A DNA stretch of 64,000 nt from Thiopseudomonas denitrificans (GCF_002866065.1 NZ_LNJZ01000002.1:1-64000), one strand, 5' to 3'; counted from the first letter of the stretch, positions 9,159 through 18,935 are shown. Numbers and translations are program-made. Notes: generated by a model from the sequence alone, not told the origin.

Positions 9159-10724
9159 TTACTTGCGGGCTATCAGGTACAGGCCGGCAACCAGTGCCAA
9201 TGCGGCGGGCCAGGCTTCGCTGTTCAGGGCCACGCCCTGATGCAGGGCAGCGAGTACCAGGGCGCCGCCGAGCAGCCAGTCGTTGCGGTTCTTGCGCGGC
9301 CGGGGTGCTTTGGGTGCCTCAAGCCGCTGCTGCAATGTAGTGGCCAGATGGGGCAGCTTCTCGATCTGCTGTTGCAGCTGGCCGGCAATGTGCTTCGGGG
9401 TGTAACGCTGGCGCATCCAGCGTTCCAGATAGGGCTTGGCGGTGCTCCACAGGTCCAGATCGGGATACAGCTGACGGCCGAGGCCCTCGATGTTGAGCAG
9501 GGTCTTTTGCAGCAGCACCAGCTGAGGCTGCACTTCCATGTTGAAACGGCGGGCAGTCTGGAACAGGCGCAGCAGCAAAAGGCCAAAGGAGATGTCTTTC
9601 AGCGGCTTCTCGAAGATCGGCTCGCATACGGTACGGATTGCCGCTTCCAGCTCGTTGACCCTGGTGGTGGAAGGCACCCAGCCGGAGTCGATGTGCAGCT
9701 GGGCCACCTTGCGGTAGTCACGCTGGAAGAAGGCCAGCAGGTTGCGAGCCAGATAGTCCTGGTCTTCATTGGTCAGGCTGCCGACGATGCCGCAGTCGAT
9801 GGCGATGTATTGCGGGTCCCAGGGCGTTTTGGTGCTGACGAAAATGTTGCCCGGGTGCATGTCGGCATGGAAGAAACTGTCACGGAACACCTGGGTGAAG
9901 AAGATCTCGACGCCGCGTTCGGCGAGTTTTTTCAGGTCGGTGTTCTGGTCGCGCAGGGTATCCAGCTCGGTGACCTGGATACCGTAGATGCGCTCCATCA
10001 CCAGCACCTTTTCACGGCACAGATCCCAGTGGATCTTTGGCACATACAGCAGCGGCGAGTCGGCAAAGTTGCGGCCCAGCTGGTTGCAGTTGGCAGCTTC
10101 ACGCAGCAGGTCGAGCTCGTCGTAGATGGTTTTTTCGTAGTCGGTGACCACTTCCACCGGGCGCAGGCGGCGGGCGTCGGCAGACAGCCGCTCGGCAATG
10201 CGCGCCAGCAGGAACAGCCAGGCGATGTCCTGGGCGATCACCGGTCTGAGGCCGGGGCGAATGACCTTGATCACCACGTCTTCGCCGGTTTTCAGGCGGG
10301 CGGCATGTACCTGGGCAATCGAGGCCGAGGCCAGTGGCTGCTCGTCAAACCAGGCGAAATGCTGTTCGACCGGGCCACCCAGCTCCGCCTCGATGCGGGC
10401 GCGGGCTTCGGCGGGCGGAAAGGGCGGCACGTTATCCTGCAACTTGGCCAGTTCGTCGGCCATGTCGGGTGGCAGCAGGTCGCGACGGGTAGAGAGGATC
10501 TGGCCAAACTTGACGAAGACCGGGCCCAGGTCTTCCAGCGCCAGGCGTACCGCTTCGCCACGGGGCTGGCGGGTCATGTCGTTGCGCAGCCAGCGCCAGG
10601 GCAGCAGGCGTTGCCAGATGGCCAGATACCAGGGCAGGTTCAGGGCAAACAGGTAGTCGTCGAGGCGGTAACGGATGATCACGCGCAGAATGTTGAACAG
10701 GCGGCGCACGGCAAGGAATTTCAT
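9159..10724 (-). CDS. ubiB: UbiB, ABC1/ADCK-type atypical kinase for ubiquinone synthesis
   Basis: Membrane-anchored atypical kinase/ATPase of the UbiB family required for aerobic ubiquinone biosynthesis. The 521-residue protein shows the family KxGQ motif (VKFGQ), the A-rich loop and catalytic lysine region ([21 protein letters not shown]), the [10 protein letters not shown] catalytic loop and a DCG in place of DFG (AIDCGIVG). Two C-terminal hydrophobic segments anchor it. Its start overlaps the ubiJ stop by four bases. Confidence 0.95.
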   Translation of the reverse strand: MKFLAVRRLFNILRVIIRYRLDDYLFALNLPWYLAIWQRLLPWRWLRNDMTRQPRGEAVRLALEDLGPVFVKFGQILSTRRDLLPPDMADELAKLQDNVPPFPPAEARARIEAELGGPVEQHFAWFDEQPLASASIAQVHAARLKTGEDVVIKVIRPGLRPVIAQDIAWLFLLARIAERLSADARRLRPVEVVTDYEKTIYDELDLLREAANCNQLGRNFADSPLLYVPKIHWDLCREKVLVMERIYGIQVTELDTLRDQNTDLKKLAERGVEIFFTQVFRDSFFHADMHPGNIFVSTKTPWDPQYIAIDCGIVGSLTNEDQDYLARNLLAFFQRDYRKVAQLHIDSGWVPSTTRVNELEAAIRTVCEPIFEKPLKDISFGLLLLRLFQTARRFNMEVQPQLVLLQKTLLNIEGLGRQLYPDLDLWSTAKPYLERWMRQRYTPKHIAGQLQQQIEKLPHLATTLQQRLEAPKAPRPRKNRNDWLLGGALVLAALHQGVALNSEAWPAALALVAGLYLIARK

Positions 10725-11341
10725 TCGGAATCAGGCTCCAGCTGGCGGCGGACCAGTGCGGCACGCGCTTCGAGGCGGTCCAGTTGCAGTTTCAGACGGT
10801 CCAGCTCGGTAAAGCGGCTTTCGGCTTCATTGTTGCCGACCAGCAGGCGGGTTTCTTCGGCGAGCCAGTCCTGCAGGCGCTGTTGCAGGCTGGCCAGATT
10901 GGCGGCGCTCCACTGGCCACGCTGGCGCAGGTGGCTGCCGATCAGGCCGGCAGCGACCGGGCCGAACCACTGTTGCAGACGGAATTCCCAGTCGATGTCC
11001 ATGTTCTGCATGATGTCGGCCAGCTCGACCAGCAGCGCGTTGCTGCCCTCGATGCTGACACCGGGCTGATACAGGGCGGCGGCCTTGTCGGCAGTGGTTG
11101 CCAGCTGCCACAGCTCGGCGCAGGTGGCGCTCAAAGTGCAATCGGCCGGTGCCTGCCATTCGCGGGCCAGTTGCAGGCCGTCCCGATGCAGGATGACAAA
11201 CAGCGTAAAAGCGGGCTCACGCGCGTGAACGGCCAGTACCTGCCCGCTCAGCGCACGGATGCGTTTCAGGCTGGGCGGGTCGAGTTCGAGCAGGGCGTTG
11301 ATGCCGCTATCGGCGCCGGCCAGCAACAGTTGGGTGAGCAT
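10721..11341 (-). CDS. ubiJ: UbiJ, ubiquinone biosynthesis accessory factor (SCP2 domain)
   Basis: Lipid-binding scaffold of the soluble ubiquinone biosynthesis complex. The 206-residue protein has an N-terminal SCP2-like domain (about 15-110) and a C-terminal coiled coil rich in E, R and L (about 170-203), the usual UbiJ architecture. It sits between ubiE and ubiB, touching both by 1-4 bases, as in other gammaproteobacteria. Confidence 0.92.
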   Translation of the reverse strand: MLTQLLLAGADSGINALLELDPPSLKRIRALSGQVLAVHAREPAFTLFVILHRDGLQLAREWQAPADCTLSATCAELWQLATTADKAAALYQPGVSIEGSNALLVELADIMQNMDIDWEFRLQQWFGPVAAGLIGSHLRQRGQWSAANLASLQQRLQDWLAEETRLLVGNNEAESRFTELDRLKLQLDRLEARAALVRRQLEPDSE

Positions 11342-12099
11342 CAGGGCTTGATGCCCCGGTGCAGGGCGACAATGCCACCGGTCATGTTGTGGTAGGTGAC
11401 ACCAGCAAAACCGGCGGCTTCCATCATCGCCTTGAGGGTTTCCTGGTCCGGGTGCATGCGGATCGACTCGGCCAGGTAGCGGTAGCTGTCGGCGTCGTTG
11501 GTGATCAGCTTGCCGGCCAGCGGCATGAAGTTGAACGAGTAGGTGTCGTACAGTTTGGACAGCAGCGGGTTGCCGGGCTTGGAGAACTCAAGGATCAGCA
11601 GGCGGCCACCGGGCTTGAGTACACGCAGCATGGACTCGATGGCGCGGTCTTTATGGGTGACGTTGCGCAGGCCGAAGGCGATGGTGACTACGTCAAAGTG
11701 GTTGTCGGGGAAGGGCAGACACTCGGCGTCGGCCTGCACGAAGCGCACGTTGCCGGCTACACCCTTGTCCAGCAGTCGGTCGCGGCCGACCTTGAGCATG
11801 GAGTCGTTGATGTCGGCCAGCACCACCTGGCCTTCCGGCCCGACCAGGCTGGAGAACTTGCGGCTCAGGTCGCCGGTACCGCCAGCGATGTCCAGTACCT
11901 GGTTGCCACGACGCACGCCGGACAGTTCGATGGTCTGACGCTTCCACAGGCGATGCATGCCGCCCGAAAGCACGTCGTTCATCAGGTCGTAGCGCGAGGC
12001 CACGGAGTGGAAAACTTCGGCGACTTTTTCCGCTTTGCGGCTTTCCTCGACGGTCTGGTAACCGAAATGGGTGGTGGAGTCCTGGCGTGTATCGTTCAT
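11341..12099 (-). CDS. ubiE: Ubiquinone/menaquinone C-methyltransferase UbiE
   Basis: SAM-dependent C-methyltransferase of ubiquinone and menaquinone synthesis. The sequence matches the E. coli enzyme as I recall it, including [20 protein letters not shown] (SAM motif I), [20 protein letters not shown] and [20 protein letters not shown]-like stretches. I start at the ATG at 12099 (252 residues, start MNDTRQDS) because an AGG precedes it and E. coli UbiE has 251 residues; an in-frame upstream ATG would add 14 unconserved residues. First gene of the ubi-his-tat-rsmE run. Confidence 0.96.
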   Translation of the reverse strand: MNDTRQDSTTHFGYQTVEESRKAEKVAEVFHSVASRYDLMNDVLSGGMHRLWKRQTIELSGVRRGNQVLDIAGGTGDLSRKFSSLVGPEGQVVLADINDSMLKVGRDRLLDKGVAGNVRFVQADAECLPFPDNHFDVVTIAFGLRNVTHKDRAIESMLRVLKPGGRLLILEFSKPGNPLLSKLYDTYSFNFMPLAGKLITNDADSYRYLAESIRMHPDQETLKAMMEAAGFAGVTYHNMTGGIVALHRGIKP

Positions 12100-12181
12100 G
12101 TTCCTGCACCTTTGCGAAATTGGTGCACATTCTACTGCCACGGGCCGTCTTTGTCTTGCCCGGGCATGACGCAGGTCAGGC

Positions 12182-12556
12182 TTAGAGCATTATCTTGACG
12201 GCCGACTGGCTGGGGTCGCGAAACTGGTTGGCGTTGCGCAGCTGCTCCAGATAATCCTGCCACAGCTCCTGCTGTCGGCTGCCCAGCCGGTACAGATAGT
12301 CCCAGGTGTAGAGGCCGCTGTCGTGACCGTCGTCGAAGGACAGCTTGAGAGCATAGTTGCCGGCGGCTTCGACATTGGTCAGACGTACGAACTGCTTACC
12401 GGTCTGCAATACGGGGTTGCCGTGACCCTGCACTTCGGCCGAGGGCGACAGCACGCGCAGAAACTCGGCAGGCAGGGCGAACTCTTCGCCGCTGGCGTAA
12501 CCCAGCTCCAGTTGCTGGTCGGTGATGTTGAGGCGGATCTTGTTGGGGATTTTCAT
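12182..12556 (-). CDS. DUF971 family protein (gamma-butyrobetaine hydroxylase-like N-terminal domain)
   Basis: A 124-residue protein of the DUF971/GBBH-like_N family, a small domain also found at the N-terminus of carnitine-synthesis hydroxylases and in iron-sulfur-related proteins. Recognisable pieces are [19 protein letters not shown] and the [14 protein letters not shown] box. In Pseudomonas the orthologue lies next to hslU, with pha genes on its other side; here it is next to ubiE. I start at the second of two adjacent ATGs (12556; the other is at 12559) because homologues begin near MKIPNKIRL. Precise function unknown. Confidence 0.85.
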   Translation of the reverse strand: MKIPNKIRLNITDQQLELGYASGEEFALPAEFLRVLSPSAEVQGHGNPVLQTGKQFVRLTNVEAAGNYALKLSFDDGHDSGLYTWDYLYRLGSRQQELWQDYLEQLRNANQFRDPSQSAVKIML

Positions 12557-12744
12557 CATGCGGGTCCAAGGTCTGCAAGCGGGTGACGGGACACCATGAT
12601 AATCAAAATGATCTGCTTTGTTTGCCTTCATCAGGCAGGTGTCGAAATGGCTTCACTTTTCAAGGTCAGTCAGGCATGCCTATACGAGATTTCCAGCCGT
12701 GCGAAGAAACAATGACCGGGACAGCCTGATAGTGACTGGAATGT

Positions 12745-12785
12745 TAAAGGGGTCAGGTACATTTGCAAGCGTACCTGACCCTTTA
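12745..12785. repeat. Inverted repeat with GGTCAGGTAC arms
   Basis: Left arm TAAAGGGGTCAGGTAC and right arm GTACCTGACCCTTTA pair over 15 bp with one bulged G around a 10-nt loop. It stands alone between hslU and the DUF971 gene. It may be a terminator for leftward transcription or a remnant mobile-element end; no transposase is present. Confidence 0.6.
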
Positions 12786-12791
12786 GCCGGG

Positions 12792-12815
12792 TGTGCGAAT
12801 GAATTCGCACCTACA
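12792..12815 (-). repeat. Single GTAGG-hairpin repeat
   Basis: One copy in reverse orientation (stem GTGCGAA/TTCGCAC, flank CCTAC) 24 bp after the hslU stop codon, on the 3' side of that leftward gene. Confidence 0.85.
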
Positions 12816-12838
12816 ACGGGTGAATAAAGCGGTATGGC

Positions 12839-14164
12839 TTACAGGATGTAGCGTGACAGGTCTTCGTCCTTGGCCAGTTCGCCCAGGTGCTGGTCGACAT
12901 AGGCGGCGTCGATGTCGATGCGGCCTGTGCTGTTTTCGCCGGCATTGAAGGACAGCTCTTCCAGCAGGCGCTCGAGCAAGGTATGCAGGCGGCGGGCGCC
13001 GATGTTCTCGGTCTTTTCGTTGACCTGCCAGGCGATCTCGGCGATGCGCTGGATGCCGTCATCGGTGAAGTGGATGTCCTGGCCTTCGGTGGCCAGCAGC
13101 GCCACGTATTGCTCGGTCAGCGATGCATGGGGTTCCTTGAGGATGCGCTGGAAGTCCTCCGGCGTCAGGGCCTTCAGCTCGACACGGATGGGCAGGCGGC
13201 CTTGCAGCTCGGGTACCAGATCGCTGGGCTTGCTCAGGTGGAAGGCGCCGGAGGCGACAAACAGGATATGGTCGGTCTTGACCGTACCCAGCTTGGTGTT
13301 GACGGTGCAGCCTTCGATCAGTGGCAGCAGGTCACGCTGGACTCCCTCGCGGGAGACATCGGCACCGCCAACGTTGCCGCGCTTGGCGATTTTGTCGATC
13401 TCGTCAATGAACACAATGCCGTTTTGCTCGACCGCTTCCAGGGCTCGGGCCTTGAGTTCTTCCTCGTTGACCATGCGTGCGGCTTCCTCGTCGCGGATCT
13501 GCTTGAGGGCATCGGCGACGCGCATCTTGCGGGTTTTCTTGCGGTCCTTGTGCATGCCGGAAAACAGGTTTTGCAGCTGGCTGGTCATTTCTTCCATGCC
13601 GGGCGGTGCCATGATTTCCACGCCCATTGGCGCTTCGGCCACTTCGATGTCGATTTCCTTGTCGTCCAGCTGGCCTTCGCGCAGACGTTTGCGGAACAGC
13701 TGGCGGGTGGCGTTGTCCGCACCACGGGCCTCTTCTTCGAAGCCGCTGCGGGCGGCTGGCAGCAGGGCGTCGAGGATGCGTTCTTCGGCGGCGTCTTCAG
13801 CGCGGTGACGCAGTTTCTGCATTTCCTGTTCGCGCAGCATTTTGATGGCTGCATCAGCAAGGTCGCGGATGATGGATTCGACATCGCGGCCGACGTAGCC
13901 GACTTCGGTAAATTTGGTTGCTTCGACCTTGATGAAGGGGGCGTTGGCCAGACGGGCCAGGCGACGGGCGATTTCGGTCTTGCCGACGCCGGTCGGGCCG
14001 ATCATCAGGATGTTTTTCGGGGTGACTTCGGCGCGCAGCTCGGCGGGCAGCTGCATGCGCCGCCAGCGGTTGCGCAGGGCGATGGCGACGGCGCGCTTGG
14101 CTTCGTCCTGGCCGATGATGTGGCGGTTGAGTTCGTGAACGATTTCACGGGGTGTCATGGACAT
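12839..14164 (-). CDS. hslU: ATP-dependent protease ATPase subunit HslU
   Basis: AAA+ unfoldase that feeds proteins to HslV. The 441-residue protein has Walker A (GPTGVGKT, 56-63), the pore-loop GYVGRDVES, an I domain in the middle, Walker B with [10 protein letters not shown], and the C-terminal ...SRYIL tail that docks into HslV. I use the ATG at 14164 (MSMTPREIV, as in E. coli), with GGAG 8 nt upstream; the longer open frame starts inside the repeat element upstream. It is separated from hslV by 225 bp that hold a large inverted-repeat element. Confidence 0.96.
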   Translation of the reverse strand: MSMTPREIVHELNRHIIGQDEAKRAVAIALRNRWRRMQLPAELRAEVTPKNILMIGPTGVGKTEIARRLARLANAPFIKVEATKFTEVGYVGRDVESIIRDLADAAIKMLREQEMQKLRHRAEDAAEERILDALLPAARSGFEEEARGADNATRQLFRKRLREGQLDDKEIDIEVAEAPMGVEIMAPPGMEEMTSQLQNLFSGMHKDRKKTRKMRVADALKQIRDEEAARMVNEEELKARALEAVEQNGIVFIDEIDKIAKRGNVGGADVSREGVQRDLLPLIEGCTVNTKLGTVKTDHILFVASGAFHLSKPSDLVPELQGRLPIRVELKALTPEDFQRILKEPHASLTEQYVALLATEGQDIHFTDDGIQRIAEIAWQVNEKTENIGARRLHTLLERLLEELSFNAGENSTGRIDIDAAYVDQHLGELAKDEDLSRYIL

Positions 14165-14208
14165 GGGGAGTCTCCGTTGACTGGTTTTGCCGGAAGATGT
14201 TGGTGTCG

Positions 14209-14316
14209 GCAGTGGCGGGTAACAGGTTCCGCAGGGTCGCTGCAAGTACGTCCCTGTAAGCTCCATGCCGCCATCCATGGCGGCAAAGCCCTGCTTCACC
14301 TGTCACCCGCCGCTGC
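14209..14316 (-). repeat. Large inverted-repeat element A (ATCCAT-core family)
   Basis: A 108-bp element with 28-nt outer arms (starting GCAGTGGCGGGTAACAGG; pairing with CCTGTCACCCGCCGCTGC) around a core with two small hairpins, TACGTCCCTGTA and TGCCGCCATCCATGGCGGCA. It sits in the hslV-hslU intergenic space, so it would be part of that mRNA. The core matches elements B and C; the outer arms do not. Confidence 0.85.
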
Positions 14317-14389
14317 TGCTGACTCCGCAGTAGTGTTCGGGTCTGCATCTGTCCGGCAGATAAAAAGCTATAAGCGTGCAGGACAGGAC

Positions 14390-14920
14390 TTAAACGTCGC
14401 TGTCCTGCTCTTCGATGGTCAGGTTCTGGTTGGTGAACACGCAGATCGAGCCGGCGATGTTGAGGGCTTTTTCGGTGATCTCACGGGCGCTCAGTTCGGT
14501 GTTTTCCAGCAGGGCCAGGGCGGCCGCCTGGGCAAAGGCGCCGCCGGAGCCCATGGCGATCAGGCCGTGTTCCGGTTCGACCACGTCGCCGGTGCCGGTG
14601 ATGATCAGCGAAGCGTCCTTGTTGGCGACTGCCAGCATGGCTTCCAGCCGGCTCAGGCTGCGGTCGGTGCGCCACTCTTTGGCCAGTTCGACGGCGGCAC
14701 GCACCAGATGGCCCTGGTGCTTTTCCAGCTGGCCTTCAAAACGCTCGAACAGGGTGAAGGCATCGGCGGTGGCACCGGCAAAGCCGGCCAGAACTTCGCC
14801 GTGATAGAGGCGGCGGACCTTTTTGGCGTTGCCTTTCATGACGGTATTGCCCAGGGACACCTGGCCATCGCCGCCCATGGCGACCTTGCCGTTGCGGCGA
14901 ATGGATACGATTGTAGTCAA
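14390..14920 (-). CDS. hslV: ATP-dependent protease peptidase subunit HslV
   Basis: Proteasome-like threonine peptidase that forms a dodecamer capped by HslU. The 176-residue protein begins [20 protein letters not shown]; Thr2 becomes the catalytic N-terminal residue after Met removal. The [13 protein letters not shown] and GSICVFTN segments are typical. The gene precedes hslU as usual, but the gap of 225 bp is far larger than the tight spacing normally seen. Confidence 0.96.
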   Translation of the reverse strand: MTTIVSIRRNGKVAMGGDGQVSLGNTVMKGNAKKVRRLYHGEVLAGFAGATADAFTLFERFEGQLEKHQGHLVRAAVELAKEWRTDRSLSRLEAMLAVANKDASLIITGTGDVVEPEHGLIAMGSGGAFAQAAALALLENTELSAREITEKALNIAGSICVFTNQNLTIEEQDSDV

Positions 14921-15024
14921 GGGAGTGTCTCCAGCAGGATTGACAGTATCAGCAGGAGTTGGGGGCGGGGCAGGCGAAGTTCAAGGGCTGGCCGGGGGAT
15001 TAAGCCTTTCTCGAAGTGATTATC

Positions 15025-15063
15025 GCATCAGGCCGGCAATCATGATGGTTGCCGGCCTGGTGC
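15025..15063 (-). other. Hairpin after the SPOR-domain gene
   Basis: A 15-bp stem with one G-T pair (GCATCAGGCCGGCAA with TTGCCGGCCTGGTGC) and a 9-nt loop lies 55 bp beyond the SPOR gene stop and 105 bp before the hslV start, in the leftward direction. No U run follows, so termination is uncertain. Confidence 0.45.
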
Positions 15064-15117
15064 GTGAAAAGATGTGGGTACGGCCTGCTGATTGCACAAG
15101 GCCGGCAGTGTAGAAGG

Positions 15118-15798
15118 CTATATCCGTGCCTTGCGTTGCTGCAGCAGCAGATTGTTGAAGCCGCTTTGTGACAGCTGGGTCTGCGCCTGGTTGAGCTGTT
15201 CGCGGCTGGCGAACGGCCCGACCAGTACCCGGTACCAGGTCTTGTTGGCTACCTGTCCCGGTTCGATGTGGACATTCTGGCCGGTCAGCAGCAGCCGGGC
15301 ACGTACCGCTTCGGCTTTTTCCCGCTCGGGAAAGGAGCCCGCCTGCAGGTAGAACTGGGTCACCTCCTTGCGTGGCGGTGCCGGTGGCGGTTGCTTGCCA
15401 TCCAGCAGCGCCTGGGCGCGGGCGGCTTCGGCCTGGCGTTTGGCTTCAACCTCCCTGGCGCTGGGCGGCGGCGGTGCTTTTTCCGGCAGGGCGTCGGGTG
15501 GAACGATCACCTCGGACTCCGGCAGCAGGGTATAGAATTCGTACTTCGGCTTGTTGGCTGCCGGCTCGCTGGCAGGCTTGCCTGGTGGTTGGCTGGTTGC
15601 CGGTTTGGTGGCGGCAGGCTTGGCGGTTTCACGCTTGACGTTGTCCTTGCCAGGTTCCAGCTTGAGCAGCGACATCACAAAAACGCCCAGAACCAGCCCA
15701 CAGACAATCCATACCAGTGGATGCACCGGTTTGCGGACAGGCTCCTGATAGCGGGTGGCTCCCCGCTTCGGCGGGGCGGCTTTTTTGCGTGCTGCCAT
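15118..15798 (-). CDS. SPOR-domain membrane protein (FtsN-like)
   Basis: A 226-residue bitopic inner-membrane protein: basic cytoplasmic N-terminus, one membrane helix (about 28-45, HPLVWIVCGLVLGVFVMSLL), a proline/alanine/lysine-rich periplasmic linker, and a C-terminal SPOR domain (about 148-226, starting FYLQAGSFPEREKAEAVR) that binds denuded peptidoglycan glycan at the division site. Its position between argS and hslV is the FtsN-like locus of Pseudomonas. The gene starts 2 bp after argS ends, so the two are cotranscribed. Confidence 0.9.
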   Translation of the reverse strand: MAARKKAAPPKRGATRYQEPVRKPVHPLVWIVCGLVLGVFVMSLLKLEPGKDNVKRETAKPAATKPATSQPPGKPASEPAANKPKYEFYTLLPESEVIVPPDALPEKAPPPPSAREVEAKRQAEAARAQALLDGKQPPPAPPRKEVTQFYLQAGSFPEREKAEAVRARLLLTGQNVHIEPGQVANKTWYRVLVGPFASREQLNQAQTQLSQSGFNNLLLQQRKARI

Positions 15799-15800
15799 GG

Positions 15801-17543
15801 TTACATGCGCTCCAGGGTGTTGATGCCCAGCAGGCCGAGTCCGGTTTGCAGGGTGCGGCCACTGAGGGCGGCCAGACGCAGGCGGCTGTCACGGATGTCA
15901 GCCTGTTCGGCCGACAGCACCGGGCACTGTTCGTAGAAACTGGAAAATAGGCCGGCCAGCTCATACAGGTAGGTACACAAGATGTGCGGTGTGCCCTTGT
16001 CGGCCAGGTTGCCCAGCACTTCGCCAAAGCGGGCCAGGGCTGCGGCCAGATCCTGCTCGGCCGGATGTTGCAGCTGGATGCAGCCGCCCAGGCTGTCGTG
16101 CATTGAGGTCTCCAGGCGACGGAAAATGCTGGCCACGCGGGTATAGGCATACAGCATGTAGGGTGCGGTATTGCCTTCGAAGCTGAGCATCTGGTCGAAG
16201 TTGAAGCTGTAATCGCTGGCGCGATGCTTGCTGAGGTCGGCGTACTTGACGGCACCAATGCCGACGGTGCGGGCAATGTCCTGCAACTCGCTCTCGTCCA
16301 GTTCCGGGTTCTTTTCTTTGACCAGGCTGTAGGCGCGTTGTTCGGCTTCGTTGAGCAGGTCGACCAGTTTTACCGTGCCGCCGTCACGGGTCTTGAAGGG
16401 GCGGCCATCGGCGCCGTTCATGGTGCCAAAGCCCATATGCTCCAGCTGCATGTCCTCGCTGGCAAAACCGGCCAGCCGGGCAGCGGCAAATACCATCTGG
16501 AAGTGCAGGGCCTGGCGCTGATCGACAAAGTACAGCACACGATCCGCCTTGAGCTGGCCGTGACGGTAGCGGATGGCGGCCAGGTCGGTGGTGGCGTACA
16601 GGTAGCCGCCATCGGCTTTGCGCACGATCAGTGGCAGTGGTTCGTTTTCGCTGTTCTTGAACTGGTCCATGAAGACGCACTGGGCACCCTGGTCTTCGGT
16701 GAGCAGGTTTTTATCCTGCAGTGCGTCAATCACATTGGCCAGGTCGTCGTTGTAGGCGCTTTCGCCGTGCACGTCATCCATGCCCAGTTTTACGCCAAGG
16801 CGGTCATACACTTGCTGACAGTGGCTCAGGGAGATGTCATTGAAGCTGCGCCACAGCCGCAGGCATTCGGCGTCGCCGGCCTGCAGGCTGACCACCAGCT
16901 CGCGGGCACGGTTGGCGAAGGTCTCGCTCTCGTCAAAACGCTGTTTGGCAGCGCGATAGAATTCTTCAAGGTCGGCCAGCCCCTGTTGCTGTGCGTCGGG
17001 GTTTTCTTCCAGAAAGGCCAGCAACATGCCGAACTGGGTACCCCAGTCGCCAACATGGTTCTGGCGGATCACGTCATGGCCGAGAAACTCCAGCACCCGT
17101 GCCACGGCATCGCCGATGATGGTGGAGCGCAGGTGCCCGACATGCATTTCCTTGGCCAGATTGGGCGAGGACAGGTCGACCACTACCCTTTGTGCGGTAG
17201 CGGCCACGGGTAGCCCGAGCCGGTCGCCAGCCAGTGCGGCATCCAGGCGGCGGGCCAGGGCGGCATGGTTCTGGTAGAAATTGAGAAAGCCGGGACCGGC
17301 GATTTCGACCTGGCTGACCTGTTCGTCCTGCGGCAGGGCGGCAAGGATTTTCTCGGCCAGGTCGCGGGGTTTCATGCCGGCGGGTTTGGCCAGCATCATG
17401 GCGATGTTGCTGGCAAAGTCACCATGGGTCTTGTCGCGGGCGTTCTCCACCTGGATATTTGGTTGCAGGCCGGCGGGCAGGCTGCCGTCGGTGACAAGTT
17501 GCTGCAGGGCGGATTGAACAAGCTGGCGAATGTGGTCTTTCAT
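15801..17543 (-). CDS. argS: Arginyl-tRNA synthetase
   Basis: Class I aminoacyl-tRNA synthetase charging tRNA-Arg. The 580-residue protein has an N-terminal Add-1 domain, the HIGH-equivalent HVGH (134-137, in [21 protein letters not shown]), and the C-terminal anticodon-binding DALR domain ending in [10 protein letters not shown]. Length is normal for the family. ATG at 17543 is preceded by a GGA-containing stretch. Confidence 0.97.
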   Translation of the reverse strand: MKDHIRQLVQSALQQLVTDGSLPAGLQPNIQVENARDKTHGDFASNIAMMLAKPAGMKPRDLAEKILAALPQDEQVSQVEIAGPGFLNFYQNHAALARRLDAALAGDRLGLPVAATAQRVVVDLSSPNLAKEMHVGHLRSTIIGDAVARVLEFLGHDVIRQNHVGDWGTQFGMLLAFLEENPDAQQQGLADLEEFYRAAKQRFDESETFANRARELVVSLQAGDAECLRLWRSFNDISLSHCQQVYDRLGVKLGMDDVHGESAYNDDLANVIDALQDKNLLTEDQGAQCVFMDQFKNSENEPLPLIVRKADGGYLYATTDLAAIRYRHGQLKADRVLYFVDQRQALHFQMVFAAARLAGFASEDMQLEHMGFGTMNGADGRPFKTRDGGTVKLVDLLNEAEQRAYSLVKEKNPELDESELQDIARTVGIGAVKYADLSKHRASDYSFNFDQMLSFEGNTAPYMLYAYTRVASIFRRLETSMHDSLGGCIQLQHPAEQDLAAALARFGEVLGNLADKGTPHILCTYLYELAGLFSSFYEQCPVLSAEQADIRDSRLRLAALSGRTLQTGLGLLGINTLERM

Positions 17544-17654
17544 GGAGGTTCCGGATGTAAAACAGGCAAAAATAGTCGGGTATTATCGGCTTTTGTCCGG
17601 CGTGGCTCAAGGGGCGGCATTGGCAGGGCAGGCGGGCCGGATACCATTGGTTAT

Positions 17655-17678
17655 TGTGCGAATAAATTCGCATCTACA
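17655..17678 (-). repeat. Single GTAGG-hairpin repeat (slightly degenerate)
   Basis: Reverse-orientation copy with stem GTGCGAA/TTCGCAT, loop TAAA and flank CATCTACA, one base off the usual CACCTACA. It lies between argS and the RDD-family gene. Confidence 0.8.
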
Positions 17679-17699
17679 AGAGGGGCGCCTGTGATCGCA

Positions 17700-18197
17700 C
17701 TATTTTTTGTGCGCACCCTTGGGCAGCTGGACGGTGACGCTTTCCGAGTAGGTATCGTGCCAGGTGGCCTTGTTTTTGCTCCACAGCTGCCACCAGAAAC
17801 CCAGCCCCAGGCACAGCCAGGAAAAGATCGAGATGATAAAGCGCAGCAGTGCCTGGGTCAGGCTGATGCGGCTACCGTCGGCGTTCTGTACGCGGATGTT
17901 CCATGCCTGCATGCCCAGGGTTTGGCCGCTGTGGGTCCAGAATTTGGCAAAGAAGGCAAACAGGCTGAGCAGCACCAGGCTGGACAGGACAGGGTCGTGG
18001 TCCATGGCGCCGCCTTCAGCCATGGCCTTGAGTTGTTCCGCGCCGTAAATCAGGCGTAGCAGGCCCTGCTGGTAAATCCAGGTCACCACCATGATCAGCG
18101 CCATGCACAGCATGAAGTCGTAGAAAATCGCGGCAAAACGGCGGATCAGGCCGGCCCTGGGAAACTGGCCTTGCGGCTGTAGCATGGGTCTGGACAT
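17700..18197 (-). CDS. RDD-family inner-membrane protein
   Basis: A 165-residue protein of the RDD family, named after conserved Arg and Asp residues. The family motif is visible as AGLIRRFAAIFYDFMLC (about 16-32) with the conserved R and D. Three hydrophobic segments follow (about 26-45, 75-95 and 125-145). Some RDD proteins are sodium/proton exchangers; the role here is unknown. I start at the ATG at 18197 because GAGG lies 7 nt upstream; an in-frame ATG 27 bp earlier lacks that signal. Monocistronic between argS and the cold-shock gene. Confidence 0.8.
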   Translation of the reverse strand: MSRPMLQPQGQFPRAGLIRRFAAIFYDFMLCMALIMVVTWIYQQGLLRLIYGAEQLKAMAEGGAMDHDPVLSSLVLLSLFAFFAKFWTHSGQTLGMQAWNIRVQNADGSRISLTQALLRFIISIFSWLCLGLGFWWQLWSKNKATWHDTYSESVTVQLPKGAHKK

Positions 18198-18262
18198 GGC
18201 AACCTCGTAACGGAAAGCGGTCAAATTCTAGCCGCTTGGCAGAAAAATACCCAGCCCCAACG

Positions 18263-18298
18263 AAAAAAGCCCCTGCAGCTGGTGAACTGCAGGGGCTT
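18263..18298 (-). terminator. Terminator after the cold-shock gene
   Basis: A perfect 12-bp stem (AAGCCCCTGCAG with CTGCAGGGGCTT) lies 16 bp past the stop of the leftward cold-shock gene, and the adjacent A run on the plus strand reads as a U run in that transcript. Confidence 0.9.
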
Positions 18299-18314
18299 GT
18301 TCGCGACAGGGGGA

Positions 18315-18527
18315 TCAGCTGATGGCCTGAACCTTGTCTGCCTGCATGCCTTTCTGGCCTTCAACCGCTTCGAAAGTGACCTGCTGGCCTTCTTTCAGGG
18401 TTTTGAAGCCGTCGCCTTCGATGGCGCGGAAGTGAACGAACAGGTCAGGGCCGTTTTCCTGGGTGATGAAGCCGAAGCCTTTTTCATCGTTGAACCATTT
18501 GACGGTACCGGTCTGGCGTGTGGACAT
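18315..18527 (-). CDS. Cold-shock domain protein (CspA family)
   Basis: A 70-residue single-domain RNA chaperone of the CspA family with both RNA-binding motifs, KGFGFI (RNP1) and LFVHF (RNP2), and the usual start [14 protein letters not shown]. The frame stays open upstream, but homologues start at this Met, and AGGAT lies upstream of it. About 345 bp of untranslated leader separates it from a perfect FNR/ANR-type box at 18873-18886, and a long leader is common for cold-shock mRNAs. A strong terminator follows. Confidence 0.93.
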   Translation of the reverse strand: MSTRQTGTVKWFNDEKGFGFITQENGPDLFVHFRAIEGDGFKTLKEGQQVTFEAVEGQKGMQADKVQAIS

Positions 18528-18902
18528 AACGTGGATCCTTTGTATCTGAAATGAAAACCTGCGCCAAAAGCGCTTTGCTACTGGTTGCAGATGAAGCAGT
18601 CGAGCCGGAACGGCCTTGCACGTGCTCTGTGCGCCGGGGTACGGGCATCCGGGGTGACGGCAGCGGGTATGTTGCCTCCCGGAAAGCGGCTCTGGTAAGT
18701 GCAGCAAAAGCCGGGCTATCACAAAAATGCTTGTTTAGCCGGTGCGCCAGGTCTTGATTCAACAGCGACCCATGCAAACTCAGTGGGCAACCACTCTACG
18801 TGATGGGCGGAGCAAAACCAAGATTGCGCTTTGCGACCAAGGGCTAATGGGGAGGGTTAAAAAAGATGCCTTTTGATGCAAATCAAGAACCGTCGGGCAA
18901 AC
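18528..18902 (-). promoter_or_regulatory. Non-coding leader region of the cold-shock gene
   Basis: About 375 bp without a credible gene between the bamD terminator and the cold-shock start. It holds an ANR/FNR-type palindrome at 18873-18886 at its upstream edge. I see no clear internal terminator. It could be a long 5' leader or contain a separate small RNA. Confidence 0.5.
18873..18886. promoter_or_regulatory. Perfect FNR/ANR-type box
   Basis: TTGATGCAAATCAA matches the FNR/ANR consensus TTGAT-N4-ATCAA exactly. It lies just outside the bamD terminator, so the only gene it can face is the leftward cold-shock gene or an unannotated small RNA in its leader. Confidence 0.65.
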
Positions 18903-18926
18903 AAAAAGGCACCGAAGTGCCTTTTT
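18903..18926. terminator. Bidirectional-looking terminator after bamD
   Basis: A perfect 10-bp stem AAAAAGGCAC with GTGCCTTTTT and a CGAA tetraloop, starting 9 bp beyond the bamD stop in the leftward direction, with A/T runs on both sides. Confidence 0.88.
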
Positions 18927-18935
18927 GGAGCGGGG

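Noticed and set aside
12887-15019. 710-codon plus-strand frame across hslU and hslV
   Set aside because: It is antisense to two clear conserved genes and to the intergenic repeat; no domain is seen.
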